NCBI GenBank assembly: GCA_017305835.1
Contig: JAFKJY010000040.1
Span: 62,001 to 126,000 of the forward strand
Source: Hyphomicrobiales bacterium
GTDB taxonomy: Bacteria > Pseudomonadota > Alphaproteobacteria > Rhizobiales > Rhizobiaceae
Reading direction: 5' to 3'
Length of the DNA: 64,000 bases
The notes below the pieces were generated by a model, which did no database searches, was not told where the DNA came from, and saw only the letters and a program-made list of their open reading frames with translations. Of the stretch, positions 25,806-34,731 are shown piece by piece. Position numbers and translations under genes: made by a program. How positions within the stretch are numbered: position 1 is the stretch's first letter; each line of letters begins with the position of its first letter.

Positions 25806-27304
25806 TGGACGGCCGCGTGCAGGATCTTGGTCGCGCTCGCCTCCGCGCGGGAGAACTCGGCGACGATCGTGCCGCTCTTGGCGACGAGGATGCGGTCCGA
25901 CATCTCCAGGATCTCGGGCAGGTATGACGAGATCAGCATGACGCCCGCGCCGCTGTCGGCGATGCCGCGGATGATCTGGCGGATCTCGGCGATGGCGCCG
26001 ACGTCGACGCCGCGCGTCGGCTCGTCGAAGATGACGAGGCGCGGCTGCTGCACCAGCGACTTGGCGATGACCACCTTCTGCTGGTTGCCGCCCGAGAGAT
26101 GCAGCACCGGCTGGCTGGAGCCGATGCCGCGGATCGCCAGCCGCTCCTCCCATTCGCGCGCGATGGCGCGCATGCGGCCGAGCGGCGCGAGCAGCGTGCG
26201 GCGGCCGAACTTCGCCAGCCAGCCCAACCCGACATTGTCCGCCACGCCGAGCGTCTCGAAGAAGCCGTCGAGCTTGCGGTCCTCGCTGACATAGGCGATG
26301 CCGTCGGCGACCGCGCCGGCGGGGATCGCGTAGCGCACCTCGCGCCCGTCGAGCCAGATGCGGCCGCCGCCGAAGTTGCGCTTGGTGTGGCCCATGATCA
26401 CCTTGGCCACCTCGCTGCGGCCGGAGCCGATCAGCCCGGCGATGCCGGTGATCTCGCCCGGGAAGATCGAAAACGACATGTTGTTGACCATCGAGCCCAT
26501 GCGGATGTTCTCCACCCGCAGCACCGGCAGGGCCGAGCGCGGCGCGCGCGCCGCGGCCGGAGCTGCCTGCTCGTCCAGCTCCTCGCCGATCATGTGGCGG
26601 ATCAGCCGCGCGCGGTCGAATTCGGCGGCCGGGCCGGTCACCATCATCTTCCCGTTGCGCAGTACGGAGATACGGTCGGCATGGGTCAGCGCCTCCTCCA
26701 GCGCGTGGCTGATGAAGATCATCGCCACGCCGCTGCGCTGGAGCGACCTCATCAGGTCGAAGAGATGGTCGGTCTCCTCCGGCGTCAGCGCCGCGGTCGG
26801 CTCGTCGAGGATGATGACGCGCGCCTCGTTGAGGACGGCGCGCGCGATCTCCACCATCTGCCGCTTGGCGGCCGAGAGCGAGCCGGCGAGCTGCGAGGGG
26901 TCGACCTTGAAGTTCAGCCGCTGCAGCACCTGGCGGGCGACGTTGCGCACCTTGCGCACCGAGTTGAAGGCGCGCTCGCGCCCGAGCACGAGGTTCTGCG
27001 CCACTGTGAGCTGCGGCACCAGGCTGGTCTCCTGGTAGACCATCGAGATGCCGCGCAGGCTGGCGTCCTTGGGTGCGGCGAAGGAGACCGCCTCGCCGTC
27101 GACGCGCAGCACGCCCTCGCTCGGCGCGGTGACGCCGGCGATCAGCTTGCACAGCGTCGACTTGCCCGCGCCGTTCTCGCCCACGAGCGCATGGATCTCG
27201 CCGGGATAGAGCTCGAAGCTGGCATTCGCCAGCGCGGCGATGCCCCCATAGGTCTTGGTGGCGTTCTCGAGGCTGACGATCGGCGTTGCTGTCGTCCCGG
27301 TCAT
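25802..27304 (-). CDS. Sugar-type ABC ATPase with two ATP-binding domains (RbsA/MglA type)
   Basis: A 500-residue double ATPase of the ribose/galactose importer family. Domain 1: Walker A GENGAGKST (42-50), signature LSAAKRQMVEIARAV, Walker B VIILDEPTAALT. Domain 2: degenerate Walker A GLIGSGRSEVAK, signature LSGGNQQKVVIAKSL, Walker B LVIFDEPTRGVD. This asymmetry is normal in the family. The ATG at 27304 overlaps the propeller gene stop by 4 bases; the longer open frame upstream is not used. Last gene of the operon. Confidence 0.94.
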   Translation of the reverse strand: MTGTTATPIVSLENATKTYGGIAALANASFELYPGEIHALVGENGAGKSTLCKLIAGVTAPSEGVLRVDGEAVSFAAPKDASLRGISMVYQETSLVPQLTVAQNLVLGRERAFNSVRKVRNVARQVLQRLNFKVDPSQLAGSLSAAKRQMVEIARAVLNEARVIILDEPTAALTPEETDHLFDLMRSLQRSGVAMIFISHALEEALTHADRISVLRNGKMMVTGPAAEFDRARLIRHMIGEELDEQAAPAAARAPRSALPVLRVENIRMGSMVNNMSFSIFPGEITGIAGLIGSGRSEVAKVIMGHTKRNFGGGRIWLDGREVRYAIPAGAVADGIAYVSEDRKLDGFFETLGVADNVGLGWLAKFGRRTLLAPLGRMRAIAREWEERLAIRGIGSSQPVLHLSGGNQQKVVIAKSLVQQPRLVIFDEPTRGVDVGAIAEIRQIIRGIADSGAGVMLISSYLPEILEMSDRILVAKSGTIVAEFSRAEASATKILHAAVH

Positions 27305-28344
27305 GCCGCGGCTCCGAGGTTGAGGATCTCGCCGCTCGCCCTGCTGACCGCGATCAGCTCGCCGTTCCAGTCGGCTACGTCGCAGATCGCGTGACGCCGC
27401 CCGTTCGCCCGCGACTGCGCCGAGCCGACCGGCATCAGGCTCGCGTCCAGCTCGATCAGCAGCCCGTAGGAGAAGGACGGCGCCCAGGGCTTCACCTCGC
27501 CGAACAGGCGGGTGGCGCCGAGCTCGATGGGAAAGTCGTGGCTGAACTCGGGGTTGGCGCGCGGCGCGATCCAGTGGCGCGGCTCGATCTTGGCCTTCAT
27601 CTCGGCGACGAAGGCATGCTCTGTCTTCAGGAACTCGATCAGCGGGTCGCGCCGCGACAGGCAGGCGAGCACGTAGCCGTTCGCGGTCTTCCGCAGCCGG
27701 CCGAGGTAACCCGGATAGCCGCCCTGGCGGACGCGTCCCGAGGCATCGGCGATGCCCGCGCGCTCCAGCAGCGGCACCAGCATCCCGCCCTGCCCGTCGA
27801 GACTGACGCCCATCGGGCAATGCAGGCCGGAGGCGACGAAGCGCGTCTGCCCGGACCGGCCGAGCGCCACGAGCTGGCCGCGCGCCTCGTCGTCCCAGGC
27901 AGCGCGCGCGAGCAGGTCGTCGCCGGAGCCATAGCCGCAATCGACAAGCAGCAGCTCCTCGCCGGACAGGAAGGCGCAGTCGACCACCGAGGCGACACTG
28001 CCGGCCGGCAGCGCCCAGCCGTCCTCGGGCCGTCCCGACGCGTCGAGGACAGCGGCACGGCCGCCGGCCAGCCCGATCGCGAGGCGGCCATCGGGTCCGG
28101 CGCAGAGCGCGGTCACGGGCGCGTCGAACGTCGCCACCGGGCGCGGCTCCCCGCCCCATGCGTCGAGCGCCATCAGGCGCGCGCCGGAGCTGAACAGCAG
28201 GTGCCGGTCCGCCGCCACACAGACGGCGTCGGGCGCATCGACCTTCATGCCGCGCGCTTCGTCGAGCCGGCCGTTGGGACCGAGCACGCCTTCCAGCGTC
28301 ATCGCCGGCGGCTCGCGGCGCCTGCCGCGGAGGAACGGCATCAT
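27301..28344 (-). CDS. SMP-30/gluconolactonase-like propeller protein
   Basis: A 347-residue protein with the repeated strand pattern of a six-bladed propeller (SMP-30/strictosidine synthase-like). The part GGYPGYLGRLRKTANGYVLA matches GLPGYPDNVNRASDGGYWVA in the propeller half of the neighbouring fusion protein, so the two are paralogues. No signal peptide, so cytoplasmic if not exported otherwise. Lactonase activity is possible but the metal-ligand residues are not clearly recognisable. It overlaps both neighbours by ATGA, so it is coupled to the importer genes. Confidence 0.75.
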   Translation of the reverse strand: MMPFLRGRRREPPAMTLEGVLGPNGRLDEARGMKVDAPDAVCVAADRHLLFSSGARLMALDAWGGEPRPVATFDAPVTALCAGPDGRLAIGLAGGRAAVLDASGRPEDGWALPAGSVASVVDCAFLSGEELLLVDCGYGSGDDLLARAAWDDEARGQLVALGRSGQTRFVASGLHCPMGVSLDGQGGMLVPLLERAGIADASGRVRQGGYPGYLGRLRKTANGYVLACLSRRDPLIEFLKTEHAFVAEMKAKIEPRHWIAPRANPEFSHDFPIELGATRLFGEVKPWAPSFSYGLLIELDASLMPVGSAQSRANGRRHAICDVADWNGELIAVSRASGEILNLGAAA

Positions 28345-30473
28345 CGCGCCCTCCCCCAGTAGCTTTCCGGGCCGCGCCATGCTGGGTCGGCGCCATCGAG
28401 CCTCAGGCGGCCGATCTTGTCGTTGGTGACGCCGCCGAGATAGAGCGCGCCCTCGTGCTCGCGCATCGAGGTGATCATGTAGAGCGGGCCGTCGGGCGCG
28501 TCCCACAGCGCGTCGACCACCTTGCCGCTGCCGTCGATCTTAAGCACGCCGCCGATGTTGAGGTTGCCGAACAGCCAGTTGGTCGGCGGCACGCGCCGCG
28601 TCATGCGCCGGCGCAGGCCGGGGTGCCGCATCGCCTGGTCGAAGACCGGGTTGCGCATGCCGGCCAGCGCCACCCAGTAGCCGCCGTCGGAGGCGCGGTT
28701 GACGTTGTCGGGATAGCCCGGCAGTCCGCTCGCGAAGACCCGGGGGCCGTCGGAAAGCCGCGCCAGGTCGAAGATCAGGATCGAGCATTCCCACGTGCTC
28801 GCCACCAGCAGATGCTTGCCGTCATGGGTGAGGCACACGCCGTTGGGGAAACGGAGGTTGTCGCAGACGGTGCGCGTGCGCCGCGTCGCCGGATCGTAGG
28901 AGAGCAACCGGCCGTTCGGCCTCCCCTCCAGCAGGTCGAGGCCCCAGTTCTCGATGTCGTAGCGCTTGGTCGCGTCGGTGAAGTAGATCGTCCCGTCCGG
29001 CGCGATGTCGAGATCGTCGGCCATGCGGATCGTGGTGTCGTCCTGGACGCTGAACAGGCTGCGCTCGGTCTGATCGGTCAGGAGCTCGACCTTGCCGTCC
29101 ATGCCGACCCGCACCAGCCCCATGCCGGCCACGCAGGTGACGATGCGGCCCTCGCGGTCCAGCGCCAGCCCGAGCGGCCGGCCGCCGATCTTGGCCAGCA
29201 CCTCGGCCTTTGCGTGGTCCGGCGCGGCGATCCGGAACAGGTAGCCGTCGCGGCTGCCGCAATAGATGTTGCCGGCGGCGTCGAGCAGCACGTCCTCCGG
29301 CCCGTCCACCTGGCCCGCGGCGAGGATCTCGGCCGCCTTCAGCTTCGGCGCGGTTTCGTGCGGCATCAGCCCGCGCATGCCCTCGACCGCGTCGGTCTCG
29401 AAGGCGACCGGATCGAGATAGGTCGAAGCCAGCAGCCGGTGCCGGTTCTTGCGGAACTTCACGTCGATGGCGAGGATCAGGATGATGATCGCGCCCATCG
29501 AGAGCTGGACGAAGTCGCCGCGGAAGCCGGCGTTGATCATCGCGTTGTTCAGTATGTAGATCGTCGCGAAGCCGATCAGCACCGACACCACCGCGCCGCG
29601 GCCCGGCACGAAACCGCCGAGGCCGACGACGAGCGCCGTCAGCGCGAAGAACTCCATGCCGATGCCGGTGTCGGAGCCGACGCTGTTCTGCCGCGCGGCG
29701 AACAGGAAACCGGCGATGCCGACGACAAGCCCGGCCAGCACGTAGGCGACGAAGATCGTCGAGCGGACGCGGATGCCGCCGTGGCGCGCGGCCTTGCGGT
29801 TGCCGCCGACGGCTAGCACGTGCCAGCCGAAGCGGGTCTGGCGGAACATCACGAAGACAAGCGCGGCGACCACGACCAGCACCCAGAAGCCGACCGGCAG
29901 CGTGAAAAGCTTCTCGAAGCCGATCCAGTCCCAGACGTCGTCCATGCGCGCCGAGGTCGAGATCTGCACGAGCTGCGCCTGCGAGGCGAGCGTGTAGAGG
30001 CCGCGCGTGGTGATCATGGTGCCGAGCGTGGTCAGCAGCGCGCCGCAGCCGAGCAGGCCAGCGATGACGCCGTTGACCGCGCCGATCGCGGCCCCCGTCG
30101 CCAGCGTGGCGACAAGCACCGCCGGCACCGGCAGTTGCAGGATGTGGAAGCAGAACAGCGCCACGAAGGCCGACATGGCGAAGTTGGAGCCGACCGACAG
30201 GTCGATGCCGCCCACCGCCACCACGATCAGCAGCGCCAGCACCACCAGCCCGCCGTCGGCCGCATATTGCGCGAGGTTGCGCAGGTTCGACGCGGTGAAA
30301 TAGCCGTCGGTCGAGATGAGCACGCCGGCCACGACGCAGACGAGCGCGACGAAGGGGATCAGGCTCTCCACCCAGCCCTTCGACAGCACGTCGGCGACGA
30401 TGCGGCGCGGCGACAGCACGAGGCGCGGCACGTGCTGCTTCGGCAGACTGGCGAAATCGATGTCGGCGGCCAT
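28341..30473 (-). CDS. Sugar-type ABC permease fused to an SMP-30-like propeller
   Basis: A 710-residue fusion. Residues about 1-340 are an RbsC/MglC-type permease (membrane helices, VVAVGGIDLSVGSNFAMSAF near 90-110, HVLAVGGNRKAARHGGIRV near 220-238). After a linker (KFRKNRHRLLASTYLDPVAF, about 341-360) residues about 375-710 form an SMP-30/gluconolactonase-like propeller (GPEDVLLDAAGNIYCGSRDG, RMADDLDIAPDGTIYFTDAT, RFPNGVCLTHDGKHLLVAS). The propeller follows the last membrane helix; given the family topology it should lie in the cytoplasm, where it could open a lactone as it enters (inference). No stop or frameshift separates the halves. Confidence 0.88.
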   Translation of the reverse strand: MAADIDFASLPKQHVPRLVLSPRRIVADVLSKGWVESLIPFVALVCVVAGVLISTDGYFTASNLRNLAQYAADGGLVVLALLIVVAVGGIDLSVGSNFAMSAFVALFCFHILQLPVPAVLVATLATGAAIGAVNGVIAGLLGCGALLTTLGTMITTRGLYTLASQAQLVQISTSARMDDVWDWIGFEKLFTLPVGFWVLVVVAALVFVMFRQTRFGWHVLAVGGNRKAARHGGIRVRSTIFVAYVLAGLVVGIAGFLFAARQNSVGSDTGIGMEFFALTALVVGLGGFVPGRGAVVSVLIGFATIYILNNAMINAGFRGDFVQLSMGAIIILILAIDVKFRKNRHRLLASTYLDPVAFETDAVEGMRGLMPHETAPKLKAAEILAAGQVDGPEDVLLDAAGNIYCGSRDGYLFRIAAPDHAKAEVLAKIGGRPLGLALDREGRIVTCVAGMGLVRVGMDGKVELLTDQTERSLFSVQDDTTIRMADDLDIAPDGTIYFTDATKRYDIENWGLDLLEGRPNGRLLSYDPATRRTRTVCDNLRFPNGVCLTHDGKHLLVASTWECSILIFDLARLSDGPRVFASGLPGYPDNVNRASDGGYWVALAGMRNPVFDQAMRHPGLRRRMTRRVPPTNWLFGNLNIGGVLKIDGSGKVVDALWDAPDGPLYMITSMREHEGALYLGGVTNDKIGRLRLDGADPAWRGPESYWGRAR

Positions 30474-30498
30474 CAGCCCATCCCACCCCGGCGACGAA

Positions 30499-30520
30499 GC
30501 GGGGCTCCATGGAGCCCCGC
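30499..30520 (-). terminator. Perfect 22-bp palindrome after the sugar-type binding-protein gene
   Basis: GCGGGGCTCCA joined directly to TGGAGCCCCGC, an 11-bp perfect palindrome, 38 bases after the binding-protein stop and 25 before the permease-fusion ATG. As RNA it would make a very stable hairpin. No T-run; partial termination or 3'-end protection of binding-protein mRNA is the likely role. Confidence 0.6.
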
Positions 30521-30558
30521 GCTGAGACTTCCCGCGAAGTCGCGACGGAACCTGTCCG

Positions 30559-31548
30559 TCACATCTTCCAGCAGAGCGACGCGTCGTAGCCGTCGCCGGC
30601 CTTGATGATCTTCAGCGGCGATTCGGCGACCAGCATCGAGCCGTCTGCGGCGGCCGCGCCCTGCAGCAGCAGGTCGATCATGGTGCCGGCGTCGCGGCCC
30701 TGGCCGTCGGCGTCGTAACTCCACACGCGGTCGAGAATCTTGTCCTCGATCGCCTTGCAGGCCACGCTGTCGCCGCCGCCGGTGGCGTAGACAAGCACGT
30801 CGTCAGCCTTGCCGGCGTCCTTGACGGCGTTGCCGGCGCCCATCGTGTGGACGTCCCAGTGGCCGAAGATGGCGCACAGGTCCGGGTGCTGCTGGAGCAC
30901 CGTCGCGGTGATCTGGCGCGCCTTCTCCGGCTCCCAGTCGGAGGCCTGGTTGGAGACGACCTGGATCTCCTTGTGCTGCTCGAACACCTTGAAGGCGGCG
31001 TCGTTCATCATCACGCTGTCGGCCGCGGTGAGCTGGCCGGGAATGATCGCGACCTTGCCGGACTTGCCGGTGCCCGCGCCGCATTCCTTGACGATGTCCT
31101 CGGCGATCTCGCGGCCGATCTGCGACCAGTTGGCACCGACGAAGGCGGAGGACGGCTGGTTGGACTGCAGGTTGATCTGCAGCACCTTGATGCCCTCCGA
31201 CTCGGCCTGCTTGATCTGGCGCGCCAGCAGCTGGACGGTCGGATTGTGGACCACCAGCACGTCCGGCTTGTCGCTGATGGCCTTGGCCAGCAGCTCCGAC
31301 ATGACGCCGGTGTTGAAGGCCGCGTCGCGCACCTCGAACGAATAGCCGTGGGTGGCCGCGTGCTCGCGCATGCGGCGCGCCCAGCCTTCGGTCAGCGAGA
31401 TGCCCATCGAGATCGGCACGAAGATCACCTTCTTGCCGGCGATGTTGGTGTCGGCCTGGGCGCCGAGGCTGGTGCCGACGAGGGCGCAGGCCCCCATCAG
31501 CGCGCCCGCCGCCGCCTTCCTGAACATGCTTCCGAACCCGTATGACAT
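30559..31548 (-). CDS. Sugar-type ABC periplasmic binding protein
   Basis: A 329-residue periplasmic binding protein of the ribose/galactose type (Peripla_BP_4). The start at 31548 has GGAGG 5 bases upstream and gives a signal peptide (KAAAGALMGACALVGTSLGA, cleavage after AQA). The mature part starts KKVIFVPISMGISLTEGWARR; later VLVVHNPTVQLLARQIKQA and ATGGGDSVACKAIEDK fit the fold. The nearest enzymes (lactonase-like, esterase, SDR) suggest a sugar-acid lactone or ester ligand (inference). It lies 28 bases after the permease gene. Confidence 0.9.
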   Translation of the reverse strand: MSYGFGSMFRKAAAGALMGACALVGTSLGAQADTNIAGKKVIFVPISMGISLTEGWARRMREHAATHGYSFEVRDAAFNTGVMSELLAKAISDKPDVLVVHNPTVQLLARQIKQAESEGIKVLQINLQSNQPSSAFVGANWSQIGREIAEDIVKECGAGTGKSGKVAIIPGQLTAADSVMMNDAAFKVFEQHKEIQVVSNQASDWEPEKARQITATVLQQHPDLCAIFGHWDVHTMGAGNAVKDAGKADDVLVYATGGGDSVACKAIEDKILDRVWSYDADGQGRDAGTMIDLLLQGAAAADGSMLVAESPLKIIKAGDGYDASLCWKM

Positions 31549-31576
31549 GCTTTCCTCCCTTGTTGACACGACATCG

Positions 31577-32608
31577 TCAGAGATCGCCAACGGTGTCCGT
31601 TTCGGCGTCCCTGGGATTCAGGTAGTTGTCGACGACGATCGCGGTCAGCAGGACGAGCCCCTTGAGCATGTCCTGCGTCTGCGTCGTGAAATCCATCAGC
31701 GTCATGCCGTTGCGCAGGATCGCGATCAGCGCGACCCCGACGACGACGTTGCGCACGCCGCCGCGCCCGCCGCGCAGCGGGATGCCGCCCAGCACCACCA
31801 CGAGGATGACGTCGAAGAGCAGCGTCCCGTTGGTCACGGTGCGGAAGTCGACGGCGCCGTTGGCCGCCGCCATGATGAGGCCCGCGACCAGCGCGGTGAG
31901 GCCGGCGAAGACGTAGACGACGATGGCCGTGCGGCGCACCGGCAGGCCGGTCAACCGCGCCGCCTGGAAATTGTCGCCCATCGCATAGATGACGCGGCCC
32001 GGCGTCGAGCGCCGGAGCAGGAACCAGGTCGCGACCAGCGTCGCCGCCATCAGCACGACCGGCACCGAGAGGCCCGGCAGCAGGTCGCCGGCGAGGAACG
32101 CCACCGTCGGGTCCGACTTCGGCAGGAGCAGCAGAAACTCGCCGCGCAGGATGGCGAAGCGGAGCATGCCGACCATGAACATCGAGGAGGCGAGCGTCGC
32201 CAGCATGGCCGGGATCTCGACATAGGCGATCAGCCAGGCGTTGAGGAAGCCGATGATCACCATGGCGACGACGGCCACCAGCAGCGCCACAGGGGCGGCC
32301 ACGCCGTTGCTGATGAGGATGCCGAAGATGGTGGCGCCGGCAATCATCTGCGCGATCAGCGACAGGTCCAGCCCGCGCGTGATGATGACCACCGCCATGC
32401 CGCAGCTCAGCACCGCCAGCGAGGCCGAGTTCGACAGGATGACCCGCAGGTTGCCCAGCGTGGCGAAGCCGTCGATGGTCAGGGAAAAGACGACGGCCAG
32501 CACGAGCGCGGCCACCGCGACCACGCGCTCCAGCATGTTCTTCCTGCCGGAGCTTCTCGAAGCCGCCGGCGCCGCCTGTCCCGTCCGCGCTGCACTGGTC
32601 GTTGTCAT
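31577..32608 (-). CDS. Sugar-type ABC permease (RbsC type)
   Basis: A 343-residue inner-membrane permease of the ribose/xylose family with about eight to ten helices. Family stretches are VVIITRGLDLSLIAQMIAGA and YAMGDNFQAARLTGLPVRR (the ATPase-contact loop), with VVLGGIPLRGGRG later. I prefer the ATG at 32608 (GAGGG 10 bases upstream); an in-frame ATG at 32632 lacks a ribosome site. With the fused permease downstream it would form a heterodimeric channel. Confidence 0.9.
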   Translation of the reverse strand: MTTTSAARTGQAAPAASRSSGRKNMLERVVAVAALVLAVVFSLTIDGFATLGNLRVILSNSASLAVLSCGMAVVIITRGLDLSLIAQMIAGATIFGILISNGVAAPVALLVAVVAMVIIGFLNAWLIAYVEIPAMLATLASSMFMVGMLRFAILRGEFLLLLPKSDPTVAFLAGDLLPGLSVPVVLMAATLVATWFLLRRSTPGRVIYAMGDNFQAARLTGLPVRRTAIVVYVFAGLTALVAGLIMAAANGAVDFRTVTNGTLLFDVILVVVLGGIPLRGGRGGVRNVVVGVALIAILRNGMTLMDFTTQTQDMLKGLVLLTAIVVDNYLNPRDAETDTVGDL

Positions 32609-32704
32609 TGTCCGGCGGCCCTCACGCTTCATGCCGCCGGCGGCGCATGGCGTCGCGCGCCATCAGCCGGCCGGCGTCCCTGGAAGACGATCCGTCCGTG
32701 TCCG

Positions 32705-32743
32705 TCACCGCGCGAGCGCGGTCGCTCCGAGCAGCCTGCCCAT
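32705..32743 (-). CDS. Possible 12-codon leader peptide
   Basis: In the 295-base gap between the SDR and permease genes, the minus strand has AAGGGAGGAG 7 bases before an ATG at 32743, one of the strongest ribosome sites here. The frame encodes only MGRLLGATALAR and stops at 32705. It may be a leader peptide, the start of a decayed gene, or chance. Nothing else in 32609-32903 is supported. Confidence 0.3.
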   Translation of the reverse strand: MGRLLGATALAR

Positions 32744-32903
32744 GATCGTTCTCCTCCCTTGCCGTGGGAACCGGACGAGCCGGTCCCCGCCTCCGCGCGG
32801 TCCGCGATTGCCGCGGTTCCCGCGCCTCCTCCTCGTCCCGGCCCTCCTCGCGGAAGGCCTCCTCGTCCGGCCGGCGGCGTCCTCCGATGCCGCTGGCCGA
32901 CCG

Positions 32904-33800
32904 TCAGCCGTTGGCGGCCTTCGCCTTGACGGCGGCGGCCGGCCCGCTGGCCAGCTCGCGCTCCATCTGCGCGAAGCCGTGCTCCGGCACGATCTCGCCC
33001 GTCCGGTCGCTGATCTCGCTCCATCCGGCCACCACGCGGTCGGCCGCGCCGGCGCCGCCGCCGACATAGGCGCCGTGCGTGAGCGTGACGTTGGACCGCG
33101 CGAAATGGCCCGCGCCGGCGCACAGGATCGCCCGCGTCGGCGCGTCCTCGCCCACCAGCGCGAGCAGGCCGGGGCTGACGAATTCCGGCGCCAGTCGCTC
33201 AGCCGTTTCGGCCGGGATCAGGCCGTCCAGCATCGCGGTCGCGGCCGTCGGCGCGAGGCAGTTGACCCTGATGCCGTACTTCTCGCCCTCGAGCGCCAGC
33301 GTCTGCATGAGGCCGACCAGCGCCATCTTGGCTGCGCCGTAGTTGGCCTGCCCGAAATTGCCGAACAGGCCGGAGGACGAGGTGGTCATCACCACGCGCC
33401 CGTAGCGCTGCGCGCGCATGGTCTCCCACACGGCCTTGGTGCAGATCGCCGCGCCGATCAGATGGACGTCGATCACCTCGCGGAACTCGGCCATCGTCAT
33501 CTTGGCGAAGCTGCGGTCGCGCAGGATGCCGGCATTGTTGACGAGGATGTCGACGCGGCCCCAGGCGTCCATCGCGACCGTGGCCATCTCGCCGACCCGC
33601 GCCTCGTCGGTCACCGAGCCGGCGAAGCCGATCGCCTCGCCGCCGGCGTCCGTCACCTCGCGCGCCACCTTGGCGGCAGCCTCGGCATTCATGTCGTTGA
33701 CGACGACCCTGGCGCCCAGCCGGGAGAGCAGCAGCGCGTGCGACCGGCCCAACCCGCCGCCTGCGCCGGTCACGATCGCGACACGCCCTGCCAGCCTCAT
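32904..33800 (-). CDS. SDR dehydrogenase, (3R)-hydroxyacyl-CoA dehydrogenase-like
   Basis: A 298-residue short-chain dehydrogenase resembling the dehydrogenase part of peroxisomal multifunctional enzyme 2. Cofactor loop TGAGGGLG (11-18), NDMN (35-38, NAD preference), NNAG (88-91), catalytic SSS at 141-143, Y154 and K158 (NYGAAK). A C-terminal extension of about 60 residues follows. The ATG at 33800 has AAGGGG 6 bases upstream and is preferred to ATGs at 33836 and 33827. First gene of the sugar-type importer operon; a TetR-like operator lies just upstream. Confidence 0.87.
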   Translation of the reverse strand: MRLAGRVAIVTGAGGGLGRSHALLLSRLGARVVVNDMNAEAAAKVAREVTDAGGEAIGFAGSVTDEARVGEMATVAMDAWGRVDILVNNAGILRDRSFAKMTMAEFREVIDVHLIGAAICTKAVWETMRAQRYGRVVMTTSSSGLFGNFGQANYGAAKMALVGLMQTLALEGEKYGIRVNCLAPTAATAMLDGLIPAETAERLAPEFVSPGLLALVGEDAPTRAILCAGAGHFARSNVTLTHGAYVGGGAGAADRVVAGWSEISDRTGEIVPEHGFAQMERELASGPAAAVKAKAANG

Positions 33801-33840
33801 TTCGACCCCTTCGGATGCGTCATTCATTCCATTCACTCAC

Positions 33841-33854
33841 TAGATAATTAACTA
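33841..33854. promoter_or_regulatory. Candidate TetR operator upstream of the SDR gene
   Basis: TAGATAATTAACTA is a near-perfect 14-bp palindrome (12 of 14) in an otherwise GC-rich region, between the TetR gene stop and the SDR start. On the minus strand it reads TAGTTAATTATCTA; a related TAGTTAGTAT occurs at the esterase promoter (36418-36427). The adjacent TetR protein is the likely binder. Confidence 0.5.
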
Positions 33855-33927
33855 ATGTAACGCAAGTGGCTGCCGGCCCGTCACGGCGTCGTCAACAGCC
33901 TCGCGAACGCACGCCTCGCATTCTTTC

Positions 33928-34638
33928 TCATCCCTGAAAGCCTTTATCTTTCAGGCATATGGAGCGAAATCCCGCGGCCATGAAGCTCGCCATGCGCTCC
34001 TTGACTGCGGCATAGTCGTCGGAGCGGCAGAGGCCGCCCGAGAGCCTGTCGATGCGCCCGGTGCGCGCCAGCGTCAGCATCAGCGCGCCGGTGACGAAGT
34101 GGTAGCCCCAGAAGATGTCCTCGTCGGCGCAATCCGGCAGCGCCCGCTTCAGCAGACCGACGAGGCGCAGCACGACGGGGTCGAAATGCTCGTCCATCAT
34201 CGCCGCGCCCCATTCGGGCGTGTTGGCGACCTGCGAGGCGAGCGCACCGTAGTTGCGCCAGCCCTCCCCGCCCTCAATGTAGAGGTCGAGGTCGGTGTCG
34301 AGAAAGGCGCGCAGCGCGCCCTCCACCGTGGGCTTGCCGCCGCAGGCCTCGTCATACTCGTCCAGCATGCGCATGCGCCGCTCGCTGGTGACGACGGCGC
34401 GGCGCGAGAACACGGTCTGGAACAGCGCCTTCTTGTCGGCGAAGTAGTAGTTCATCAGCGTGTGGTGCACGCCGACATGCTTGGCGACGTCCTTGAGGGT
34501 GACGCCGTAGAGCCCGTGCCGGGAGAACAGGAACTCGGCGGCGTCGAGGATCTGCTTGATCATCTCCTCGCGCTGCTCCGCCTTGGTGGAGCGCCTGGGC
34601 CGCGGCGTCGCTCCCTCGGTCGTCATCTGCTCGCTCAA
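33928..34638 (-). CDS. TetR-family transcriptional regulator
   Basis: A 236-residue TetR regulator. The helix-turn-helix is at about residues 25-72 (IKQILDAAEFLFSRHG, GVTLKDVAKHVGVHHTLMNYYF), followed by a helical ligand domain. The first codon given is TTG at 34638, with GGAGG about 10 bases upstream; an ATG at 34626 (4 codons in) is an equally possible start. It sits between the carboxylesterase and the SDR-importer operon on the same strand and probably represses both through the TAGTTA-type palindromes in their upstream regions. Confidence 0.88.
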   Translation of the reverse strand: MSEQMTTEGATPRPRRSTKAEQREEMIKQILDAAEFLFSRHGLYGVTLKDVAKHVGVHHTLMNYYFADKKALFQTVFSRRAVVTSERRMRMLDEYDEACGGKPTVEGALRAFLDTDLDLYIEGGEGWRNYGALASQVANTPEWGAAMMDEHFDPVVLRLVGLLKRALPDCADEDIFWGYHFVTGALMLTLARTGRIDRLSGGLCRSDDYAAVKERMASFMAAGFRSICLKDKGFQG

Positions 34639-34731
34639 CTTCCTGCGCCTCCGCGATCCCGCTTCCTGGTGCCGCCCGCCCGGGCGGCTTCGCCGTATTG
34701 CGGCGGCGGCCGCGTCTTGTCCACCTCGCCC

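Noticed and set aside
23157..27152. A minus-strand open frame of 1331 codons, and similar long frames such as 39423-43286 (-), 50960-54616 (-) and 59403-63641 (+)
   Set aside because: They lie antisense to or across well-supported genes, are rich in Arg, Ala, Gly, His and Asp, and show no family motif. High GC makes stop codons rare in shadow frames.
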